Positions 6,869 through 11,754 of a stretch of DNA of 11,754 nt are shown here, one piece after another; the first letter of the stretch is position 1; each line of letters opens with the position of its first letter. The stretch lies in contig JAVBYB010000571.1 of the NCBI GenBank assembly GCA_030824255.1, positions 1-11,754 of the forward strand, given 5' to 3'. The position numbers and the translations under genes were made by a program. The notes beneath the pieces were generated by a model. It was not told where the DNA came from and did no database searches. It saw nothing but the letters and a program-made list of their open reading frames with translations. This DNA is from a bacterium. Lineage in GTDB: Bacteria > Pseudomonadota > Alphaproteobacteria > Caulobacterales > Hyphomonadaceae.

Positions 6869-7993
6869 ATGGATACGTTCGAGGCGGATGCAGTCGTTAT
6901 CGGAGCGGGGGCTGTGGGGCTTGCCACCGCGCGCGCGCTGGCGTTGGCGGGCCGCGACGTGCTTGTGCTTGAAGCGACCAGTGCAATTGCGACGGAGACG
7001 TCGTCGCGCAACTCCGAGGTGATTCATGCGGGGCTTTACTACGCGACGGGCTCGCTGAAGGCGCGCCTGTGCGTGGAGGGGCGGCGGAAGCTCTATCAGT
7101 ATTGCGCCGCTCATGGTGTTGAAGCGCACAGGTGTGGGAAGCTTGTTGTCGCTGTTGATGATGCTGAAGCGGGGGCGACGCCAGCGCTGCTGAAGCGGGC
7201 GCTGGAGAATGGCGTCGAGGATATCCGGCTGATCGATGGGGCGGAGGCGCGCAGGCTGGAGCCGGCGCTTAGCCCTGACGTGCGCGTGGCGATCCATTCG
7301 GAGACGAGCGGGCTGTTCGACAGCCATGCCTACTTCCTCGCGCTGCAGGGCGAGTTCGAGGATCGCGGCGGGGCGCTGGCGTTCAACGCACCGGTGGTGC
7401 GCGGCGAGGCGCTGGCGGACGGCATCGAGATCGAGACGGGCGGGGCGAGCCCGTCGCGCATCAAGGCGCGCAGCGTGGTTAATTCGGCGGGGCATCAGGC
7501 CCTGCCGGTAGCGCGTGCGATCGCGGGTGGGCCGCATTATGCGGATCTGGCAATGAGCTGGGTGAAGGGCTCGTACTTCACGGCCAGCGGGCGGGCGGCA
7601 TTCGCGCGGCTCATATATCCGATGCACAACTCGACGACGCAGGGATTGCACCTTGCGATCGACCTCGGCGGGCGCACCCGGCTGGGTCCGGATGCGGAAT
7701 GGCTACCCGCAGGCGCTGCGCCGCCATTCGACTATGTGGTGGACCCTTCACGCGCGGAGCACTTCTATCGCGAGGTGCGGCGGTACTGGCCGGGGCTCAA
7801 AGACGGGGCGTTGCAGCCGGACTATTCAGGCGTTCGTCCAAAGATCGTCGGCAAAGGACAGCCGAGCGCGGACTTCCTGATTGATGGGCCCGGACAACAT
7901 GGCGTTGCGGGTCTGGTGAACCTGATCGGCATAGAGAGTCCGGGGCTGACGAGCTCTCTGGCGATCGGTGAGATGGTCGCCGCCAGGCTTTAG
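6869..7993 (+). CDS. FAD-dependent oxidoreductase, L-2-hydroxyglutarate oxidase-like
   Basis: A 374-residue flavoenzyme of the DAAO superfamily. The dinucleotide fold opens with VVIGAGAVG (GxGxxG at 12-17) and the adenosine-binding Glu35 ends the second strand. SSRNSEVIHAGLYYATGSLK (45-64) and the following ARLCVEG are characteristic of the LhgO/L2HGDH group, which oxidises L-2-hydroxyglutarate to 2-oxoglutarate with FAD. The C-terminus closes the FAD site with GIESPGLTSSLAIGEMV. The open frame extends 66 codons further upstream, but family similarity begins at the ATG at 6869, which has only a modest AGGGG next to it. Its length is normal for proteobacterial members. Many close relatives are known only as 2-hydroxyacid or amino-acid-type oxidases, so the substrate is uncertain. 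No partner gene adjoins it. Confidence 0.85.
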   Translation: MDTFEADAVVIGAGAVGLATARALALAGRDVLVLEATSAIATETSSRNSEVIHAGLYYATGSLKARLCVEGRRKLYQYCAAHGVEAHRCGKLVVAVDDAEAGATPALLKRALENGVEDIRLIDGAEARRLEPALSPDVRVAIHSETSGLFDSHAYFLALQGEFEDRGGALAFNAPVVRGEALADGIEIETGGASPSRIKARSVVNSAGHQALPVARAIAGGPHYADLAMSWVKGSYFTASGRAAFARLIYPMHNSTTQGLHLAIDLGGRTRLGPDAEWLPAGAAPPFDYVVDPSRAEHFYREVRRYWPGLKDGALQPDYSGVRPKIVGKGQPSADFLIDGPGQHGVAGLVNLIGIESPGLTSSLAIGEMVAARL

Positions 7994-8040
7994 CGCCGGC
8001 GCCAGAATGCCCCAAAACAGGGACAAACCAGCACACACAG

Positions 8041-8068
8041 CCGCTGCGTCAGGCGTCAGGAGCAGCGG
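8041..8068 (+). other. Hairpin with internal direct repeat in the 3' region of the FAD oxidoreductase gene
   Basis: A perfect 7-bp stem, CCGCTGC (8041-8047) with GCAGCGG (8062-8068), carries a 14-nt loop that contains GTCAGG twice. It lies between the oxidoreductase stop codon and the strong terminator, and may be part of a structured 3' untranslated region or a small RNA. There is no T-tract after it. Confidence 0.4.
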
Positions 8069-8093
8069 TAACCCCCAAACTCGGGCCGAATCC

Positions 8094-8130
8094 GGAAAGG
8101 CGCTGGGCAACCGGCGCCTTTCCTGTTTTC
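8094..8130 (+). terminator. Strong intrinsic terminator with GNRA tetraloop
   Basis: A 13-bp stem (8094-8106 with 8111-8123, one T-G wobble) is closed by the tetraloop GCAA and followed by TGTTTTC. This ends transcription from the FAD oxidoreductase, about 100 nt after its stop codon, and isolates the downstream tRNA gene. Confidence 0.85.
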
Positions 8131-8238
8131 TCCGATGACGCGGGGGTGCAGCCTTGCGGCCATGGGGCGTCTGACCCGGCAGCGAATGCGCAGAAGGCTT
8201 CGGAAAGTGCGAGGTTTTTTCTGTCGCGGCGACCTGTC

Positions 8239-8267
8239 TTGCGCTCGCCCTGCACGTTGCGTATACC
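8239..8267 (+). promoter_or_regulatory. Candidate promoter for tRNA-Met
   Basis: TTGCGC (8239-8244), a 17-bp spacer and TATACC (8262-8267) form a sigma70-like pair ending 15 bp before the tRNA 5' end, the right distance for a short leader. The match is moderate, supported mainly by position. The 8131-8238 stretch between terminator and promoter shows only a T6 run at 8215-8220 without a good hairpin. Confidence 0.45.
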
Positions 8268-8282
8268 GCGCGCCTCGACTTT

Positions 8283-8359
8283 GGTGGGATAGCTCAGCTG
8301 GTTAGAGCGCAGGACTCATAATCCTGAGGTCCCCGGTTCGATCCCGGGTCCCACTACCA
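8283..8359 (+). tRNA. tRNA-Met (CAT anticodon, elongator)
   Basis: A 77-nt cloverleaf with all arms: acceptor GGTGGGA/TCCCACT, D-stem GCTC/GAGC, anticodon stem CAGGA/TCCTG with loop CTCATAA (anticodon CAT), T-arm CCCGG-TTCGATC-CCGGG, discriminator A and encoded CCA. The anticodon stem lacks the three G-C pairs of initiator tRNA, and position 1 pairs with 72, so it is not the initiator. CAT could also be lysidine-modified tRNA-Ile2, but the G1-U72 pair with ACCA and the CTCATAATCCTGAGGTC stretch fit elongator tRNA-Met as I know it from alphaproteobacteria. A scoring model would settle Met versus Ile2. Confidence 0.93.
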
Positions 8360-8409
8360 TCGCCTCGCAGCAGGCTGATTCGCAAAACTAACCTATGTTA
8401 AAAGCAAAT

Positions 8410-8434
8410 ACGGCCCGGATGTAATCCGGGCCGT
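8410..8434. terminator. Bidirectional hairpin terminator between tRNA-Met and the H-NS-family gene
   Basis: A perfect 11-bp stem, ACGGCCCGGAT (8410-8420) with ATCCGGGCCGT (8424-8434), has a 3-nt loop. AT-rich flanks lie on both sides: TTTGCATAATTAATT on the plus strand, ATTTGCTTTTAAC on the minus strand. It lies 50 nt after the tRNA and 24 nt after the convergent H-NS-family stop codon, so it can serve both. Confidence 0.8.
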
Positions 8435-8458
8435 TTGCATAATTAATTCCAGGAAATA

Positions 8459-8800
8459 CTATTTTACGAGATACTTCTCGCGCTTCTCGCCCTTGCGCTC
8501 GAGAGATTTCAGCCATTTCGGCGTCGGGCCGCGACCCGTGTAAATCTCACCGTTGGGGCCGACATATTTCGGCTTGAGCTTTACGCCCTTGTCCGAACGT
8601 TGACGACGGCCGCCCTGGCCCTTTGCACCGACGAGCTCATCCAGGCTGAAGCCTTCCTGGACAGCCAACGCCTTCAGTTTTTGCAGGGTTTCAGCCCGCG
8701 CGTCATCTTTCTTGGCCTGAATGGCCCTGTTCACACGCGAAAGAAGCTCATTCAGTTCCGAAAGAGAGAGTCCATCGACGTTTGGCAAACGCATCGCCAT
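8459..8800 (-). CDS. H-NS family histone-like nucleoid protein
   Basis: A 113-residue protein. The N-terminal half (about 10-50) is an amphipathic helical segment (LSLSELNELLSRVNRAIQAKK, in two stretches) typical of H-NS oligomerisation regions. A basic linker follows (about 60-76). The C-terminal DNA-binding domain (78-100) reads KYVGPNGEIYTGRGPTPKWL, the family signature Y-x-(P)-x-G-x-x-x-x-GRG-x-x-PKWL, in which the GRG loop enters the minor groove of AT-rich DNA. The ATG at 8798-8800 has AGGGG about 10 nt upstream; a TTG just before it and an ATG at 8794 are alternatives. Its own upstream region is the most AT-rich in the window, consistent with autoregulation. It probably represses or organises AT-rich loci; direct targets cannot be inferred. 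Confidence 0.9.
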   Translation of the reverse strand: MAMRLPNVDGLSLSELNELLSRVNRAIQAKKDDARAETLQKLKALAVQEGFSLDELVGAKGQGGRRQRSDKGVKLKPKYVGPNGEIYTGRGPTPKWLKSLERKGEKREKYLVK

Positions 8801-8857
8801 CAACCAGCCCCTATGCCTCGTTTAATTATCCAGCCCCGTCCCAGTCGCGAATCTGAG

Positions 8858-8887
8858 ATTATAGAACGCCAATTACAATACAAACAA
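8858..8887 (-). promoter_or_regulatory. Candidate promoter of the H-NS-family gene
   Basis: On the minus strand, TTGTTT (8882-8887), an 18-bp spacer and a perfect TATAAT (8858-8863) lie about 58 bp upstream of the start codon. The -35 sits within an imperfect palindrome, CAAACAATTA/TATTAGTTTG (8881-8900, 8 of 10 pairs). The surrounding 8811-8925 is AT-rich and suitable for H-NS-type binding. Confidence 0.55.
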
Positions 8888-8927
8888 TTATATTAGTTTG
8901 TGGCTGAATTTTAACCCAGAGGCGAGT

Positions 8928-9770
8928 TCAGCTCAGACGATTCACGTGCCACGCGATATGGTCGTCAATGAAGCTTGCGATGAAGAAATAGCTATGGTCG
9001 TAACCTTCATGCATTCGTAGCGTAATTTTCTGTTCCACTTCCCTCGCGGCTTCCTGCAGCAGTTCGGGCTTCAGCTGTCCGGCCAGGAAGTTGTCGGCGA
9101 GTCCCTGATCAATCAGGATGTCGTCGAAGTAACCGCGCGACAGGCCTGACCGCAGCAGCGCGCAGGCATCATGCTCTGCCCACGTCATCCGATCTGCGCC
9201 GAGATAGGCCGTGAAGGCTTTTTCGCCCCACGGACAATTCAGCGGCGAGACGATCGGCGAGAAGGCGGAAACCGATCGGAAGAGATCGGTGTGGCGCAAG
9301 GCGAGTGTCAGCGCGCCATGGCCGCCCATGGAGTGGCCCGAGATGCCGAGGCGGACGGGGTCGGCGGGGAAGTTCTCGCGAATGGCCGCCACCAGATCGC
9401 GGACAATGTAGGTTTCCATGCTGAAGTGCGGTTTCCACGGCGCCTCGGTGGCGTCGATGTAGAAGCCCGCGCCTTGGCCGAGGTCGTAGGCGGGATCGTC
9501 TGCAACGCCATCACCGCGCGGCGAGGTGTCGGGCGCAACGATCATCAGGCCGTGCTGGGCTGCGGCCTTGTAGGCGCCAGCCTTGGTGGTGAAGTTGTCT
9601 TCAGTGCAGGTGAGGCCTGACAGCCAGATCAGCACCGGGAAGGGTCCGGGGCCTTCCGGTGTGAAGACGCTGAACGTCATGGGCGTGCCCGTGGCGGCGC
9701 TCTGATGCTTGCAGTAACGCAGCTCGCCTTCGAACAGGCGGTGAGTCTTCACGGTTTCGATGCCGCTCAC
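8928..9770 (-). CDS. fghA: S-formylglutathione hydrolase
   Basis: A 280-residue alpha/beta hydrolase that cleaves S-formylglutathione to formate and glutathione, the last step of glutathione-dependent formaldehyde detoxification in the cytoplasm. The nucleophile is S147 in GHSMGGHGAL; D226 (GLADNFL) and H259 (HEGYDHSYFFI) complete the triad; SGLTCTEDNF (51-60) carries the oxyanion region and conserved Cys55 of the family (human esterase D type). The GTG at 9768-9770 is chosen because GCGAGGAC precedes it and it gives the family's usual length. The open frame continues 54 codons upstream, but that part is Arg-rich and unlike the family. The usual partner, glutathione-dependent formaldehyde dehydrogenase, is not in the window, so the gene stands alone here, divergent from the aldo/keto reductase. 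Confidence 0.95.
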   Translation of the reverse strand: MSGIETVKTHRLFEGELRYCKHQSAATGTPMTFSVFTPEGPGPFPVLIWLSGLTCTEDNFTTKAGAYKAAAQHGLMIVAPDTSPRGDGVADDPAYDLGQGAGFYIDATEAPWKPHFSMETYIVRDLVAAIRENFPADPVRLGISGHSMGGHGALTLALRHTDLFRSVSAFSPIVSPLNCPWGEKAFTAYLGADRMTWAEHDACALLRSGLSRGYFDDILIDQGLADNFLAGQLKPELLQEAAREVEQKITLRMHEGYDHSYFFIASFIDDHIAWHVNRLS

Positions 9771-9835
9771 GGGGTCCTCGCTTCGGCTGCAATCACGTCG
9801 GGTACAGGTTGGTATAGCCCGCCGGACCGGCAGGT

Positions 9836-9888
9836 CACGCGTTGAAGCGTGGGCGCGTTGTCGCTTTCGCCGTCGTGCCGTGGGCACG
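9836..9888. other. Two small hairpins upstream of the S-formylglutathione hydrolase gene
   Basis: CACGC (9836-9840) pairs with GCGTG (9847-9851), and CGTGCC (9874-9879) pairs with GGCACG (9883-9888). They lie in the 217-bp space (9771-9987) between divergent genes. They may shape the hydrolase leader or may be chance in GC-rich DNA; there is no T-tract. Confidence 0.25.
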
Positions 9889-9912
9889 GGCGCGGGTAGG
9901 CCCAAAAAAGAT

Positions 9913-9949
9913 CTCGAATATTCGAGTAACAACTATTGAAATCTGTTAC
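9913..9949. promoter_or_regulatory. Double palindrome upstream of the aldo/keto reductase-TetR operon, operator candidate
   Basis: A perfect 14-bp palindrome CTCGAATATTCGAG (9913-9926) is joined, sharing one base, to an inverted repeat GTAACA (9926-9931) - 12 bp - TGTTAC (9944-9949). The pair ends 38 bp before the aldo/keto reductase ATG, in the promoter zone. A weak promoter, TTCGAG (9921-9926) with a 17-bp spacer and TGTTAC (9944-9949), would overlap both. TetR repressors usually bind such palindromes and the operon encodes one. Assignment to that regulator is inferred. Confidence 0.5.
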
Positions 9950-9987
9950 CATCCGCTCCAGTTCCTGTCCAGCACAGGAGCAAAGCC

Positions 9988-10980
9988 ATGCAGACCCGCA
10001 AACTCGGACGTACCGGCCCCACCGTTTCCGCCCTTGGCCTTGGCGCCATGGGCATGTCGCCGGATTTCTATGGCCCGGCCGATGAAGCCGAGGGCATCGC
10101 CACCATCCATGCAGCCCTTGAGGCAGGCGTCACCCTGATCGACACGGGCGACTTTTACGGGATGGGCCACAACGAGATGCTGATTGGAGAGGCGCTGAAA
10201 GGCGGCAAGCGCGACAACGCGATCCTCTCCGTGAAGTATGGCGCGCAGCGCGGGCCGGATGGACAGTGGCTTGGCTATGCGACCGATCCGAAACAGACGC
10301 GCACGGCGCTGGCCTACACGCTGAAACGGCTGCGTGTGGACCATATCGACATCTACCGGCCGGCGCGGGTGTCCCCGCTTGTGCCGATCGAGGAGACGGT
10401 GGGCGCGATCGCCGATCTCGTGAAAGAGGGTTATGTGCGCCATATCGGATTGAGCGAGGCGGGGGCGGAGACGATCCGCAGAGCGCACGCCGTGCATCCG
10501 ATTGTCGATCTGCAGATCGAATATGCGATCCTGACGCGCGACGTTGAACAGAAGATCCTCCCCACCTTGCGCGAACTCGGCATCGGCATGACGGCCTATG
10601 GCGTGCTGTCGCGCGGACTTATCAGCGAAAGCGCGCTGGCTGGCGGATCGCGTGGCGGTTTCCGCGCAATGGCGCCGCGCTTCCAGGGCGAAAACTTCGA
10701 CCAGAACATGAAGCTTGTTCAGGCGCTGAAAGAGATCGCCGACGAGAAAGGCTGCACCGTGGCCCAGCTGGCTATCGCCTGGGTCTTTGCCCAGGGAGAG
10801 GATATTGTGCCGTTGATCGGCGCCCGCAAGCGGGAGCGGCTGACGGAATCGCTGGGCGCGCTGGATGTCGTGCTGACGGACGCAGACAGGGCGCGGATCG
10901 AGGCGGCGGCGCCTGCCGACGCCGTGGCGGGCGGGCGTTATCCAGAAGCGCAGCGCGCCATGCTCGACAGCGAGCGGTAA
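9988..10980 (+). CDS. Aldo/keto reductase with catalytic His replaced
   Basis: A 330-residue (alpha/beta)8 NADPH-dependent oxidoreductase. The ATG at 9988 follows AGGAG at 9976-9980. It opens RKLGRTGPTVSALGLGAMGM as in the AKR group close to yeast-type pyridoxal and aryl-alcohol reductases. Tetrad residues D52, Y57 (IDTGDFYG) and K83 (LSVKYG) are present. The fourth, normally His in a DLYxxHR motif, falls at A126 in DIYRPARVSP. As I remember it, close relatives share the PAR form, so it is a subfamily trait and not a damaged gene. C-terminal cofactor residues appear in PLIGARKRERLTESLGAL. The TetR gene follows 18 bp downstream, so the two form one operon. Substrates are probably reactive aldehydes or ketones; none can be named. 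Confidence 0.93.
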   Translation: MQTRKLGRTGPTVSALGLGAMGMSPDFYGPADEAEGIATIHAALEAGVTLIDTGDFYGMGHNEMLIGEALKGGKRDNAILSVKYGAQRGPDGQWLGYATDPKQTRTALAYTLKRLRVDHIDIYRPARVSPLVPIEETVGAIADLVKEGYVRHIGLSEAGAETIRRAHAVHPIVDLQIEYAILTRDVEQKILPTLRELGIGMTAYGVLSRGLISESALAGGSRGGFRAMAPRFQGENFDQNMKLVQALKEIADEKGCTVAQLAIAWVFAQGEDIVPLIGARKRERLTESLGALDVVLTDADRARIEAAAPADAVAGGRYPEAQRAMLDSER

Positions 10981-10998
10981 AATGGGTGATCTAGCGGC

Positions 10999-11580
10999 GT
11001 GAGCACTGATTCAATCCGCGACCGCATTCTCGATGCAACCGTCGAGCAGCTGCGACGCCACGGCCCGGCGAAAACCGGCGTCGTGGACGTCGCGCGTGCG
11101 CTCGATATGAGCCATTCGAATGTCTACAAACACTTCGCCTCGAAGAGCGCGCTGTTTGATGCGGTGGCAGAGCGGTGGCTGGGGCAGGTGATGGCGCCGC
11201 TGTCGAAAATCACGGCGGACAAGCGCACACCAGCGCCGAAGCGATTGAAGGCGTGGCTGCGCCAGCTTGCCGAGGTGAAGCGGCGGAAGGTTCTGGACGA
11301 TCCGGAGATGTTTACGGTCTACGGCACGATCACGGCGAGCGCGCACGAGGTGGTGACGAATCACCTGACGCACATGCATGACGAGGTGGCCGAGATCCTG
11401 CGCGACGGAGCGAAGGCGGGCGACTGGCCCGGGAAGGCGCTCGATGGCGCGGCGACGATGCTGCTGAATGCGACGACGCGGTTCCACCATCCGGCGCTGG
11501 TGCAGCTCGATGGCGGCAAGAGCGACCTGAAGGAGCTTGATGCGCTGGTGGACCTGCTGATTGCGGGACTGCGGGGCTGA
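10999..11580 (+). CDS. TetR/AcrR family transcriptional regulator
   Basis: A 193-residue one-domain-sensor repressor. The N-terminal helix-turn-helix (about 7-53) has the family pattern RILDATVEQLRRHG, then VVDVARALDMSHSNVYKHF (28-46) and SKSALFDAV. The remainder is the helical ligand-binding and dimer domain, which has no recognisable specificity. The GTG at 10999 is used because an in-frame TAG lies two codons before it and the HTH begins at the normal distance. The ribosome-binding site is weak, which suits translation coupled to the aldo/keto reductase ending 18 bp upstream. Likely role: ligand-relieved repression of its own operon through the palindromes near 9913-9949. Confidence 0.93.
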   Translation: MSTDSIRDRILDATVEQLRRHGPAKTGVVDVARALDMSHSNVYKHFASKSALFDAVAERWLGQVMAPLSKITADKRTPAPKRLKAWLRQLAEVKRRKVLDDPEMFTVYGTITASAHEVVTNHLTHMHDEVAEILRDGAKAGDWPGKALDGAATMLLNATTRFHHPALVQLDGGKSDLKELDALVDLLIAGLRG

Positions 11581-11582
11581 GC

Positions 11583-11754
11583 TCAGCCTGTGCCGCGCTG
11601 GTCAGCGCGGTGGATGACTTCCCAGCGGCCGCGTTGCGAGATCATCCAGACAGCAGCGTCGGCGCTGCTGGCTTCGAACAGGCCGACGGCGCAGGCCTGT
11701 GCCGCGCGCTTGGCGCGATAGAGGGCCGGGCCGGCGGATTCCCAGTCGAAGCAC
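11583..11754 (-). CDS. C-terminal part of an unidentified protein, cut by the window edge
   Basis: On the minus strand an open frame enters from the right edge and ends with TGA at 11583-11585, giving 56 visible residues that begin CFDWESAGPALYRAKRAAQ and end HRADQRGTG. The start lies outside the window. The segment is a mixed helix (ALYRAKRAAQACAVGLFEA) followed by a strand-like part with two Trp (AAVWMISQRGRWEVIHRA). I do not recognise the family. The stop is 2 bp from the TetR stop, so the genes are convergent with almost no space and no terminator between them. Support is the uninterrupted frame and its composition only. Confidence 0.55.
   Translation of the reverse strand, partial: CFDWESAGPALYRAKRAAQACAVGLFEASSADAAVWMISQRGRWEVIHRADQRGTG

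Noticed and set aside
8041..8070. Resemblance of GTCAGG...AGCAGCGG to the conserved SRP (4.5S) RNA helix 8
   Set aside because: The GGAA tetraloop and the symmetric-loop layout of SRP RNA are missing, so the likeness is limited to short words.
8283..8458. tRNA-Met followed by an AT-rich H-NS-family gene as an island attachment site
   Set aside because: No integrase is present and I found no repeat of the tRNA 3' end elsewhere in the window.
9771..9932. 54-codon N-terminal extension of the S-formylglutathione hydrolase frame
   Set aside because: The extension is Arg-rich, unlike the family, and the GTG at 9770 has a good ribosome-binding site and gives the normal length.
1..11754. CRISPR array, transposon, prophage, toxin-antitoxin or defence island
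   Set aside because: No regularly spaced repeats, recombinase, phage or defence-type domains were seen on either strand.

Overview
The window looks like ordinary chromosomal DNA of a GC-rich alphaproteobacterium. Caulobacterales/Hyphomonadaceae or a related group is possible, but no marker fixes the family. The clues are the fused indolepyruvate:ferredoxin oxidoreductase with a divergent Lrp/AsnC regulator, the elongator tRNA-Met with a G1-U72 pair and encoded CCA, the short H-NS-family protein, the dodecin, and the GC-rich, GTG/TTG-tolerant gene style. I see no transposase, integrase, phage gene, CRISPR array, toxin-antitoxin pair or recognisable defence system.

Layout. Positions 1-217 are non-coding and hold a GC-rich hairpin of a kind found dispersed in proteobacterial genomes. 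A small glycine-zipper lipoprotein follows (218-448). An Lrp/AsnC regulator (478-978, minus) diverges from a large fused indolepyruvate:ferredoxin oxidoreductase (1118-4594, plus). The 139-bp space between them carries direct and inverted repeats that are good operator candidates. Next on the plus strand come a calcium-dodecin-type dodecin (4692-4898) and an exported protein of unknown function (4971-5687). Facing them on the minus strand is a two-gene unit: a hemerythrin-domain protein (6024-6602) and a SemiSWEET/PQ-loop transporter (5744-6019), 4 nt apart. An L-2-hydroxyglutarate-oxidase-like FAD enzyme (6869-7993, plus) is followed by a structured 3' region ending in a strong GNRA-capped terminator (8094-8130).

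The rest holds tRNA-Met(CAT) (8283-8359), a bidirectional hairpin terminator, a convergent H-NS-family gene (8459-8800, minus) with an AT-rich promoter region, and S-formylglutathione hydrolase (8928-9770, minus, GTG start). That hydrolase is divergent from an aldo/keto reductase-TetR operon (9988-11580, plus). At the right edge is the C-terminus of an unidentified minus-strand gene (11583 to the edge), which I translated by hand.

How the genes fit together. Three local units make functional sense: the Lrp regulator controlling amino-acid or 2-oxoacid catabolism through the oxidoreductase; the TetR regulator controlling its aldo/keto reductase, probably through the palindromes at 9913-9949; and the hemerythrin-SemiSWEET pair. 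The remaining neighbours look like independent housekeeping or stress genes. The most notable points are the aldo/keto reductase lacking its catalytic His, the dodecin lacking the flavin-stacking Trp, the hemerythrin-SemiSWEET pairing, and the repeat structure of the two divergent regulatory regions. I do not see evidence of a previously undescribed multi-gene system.
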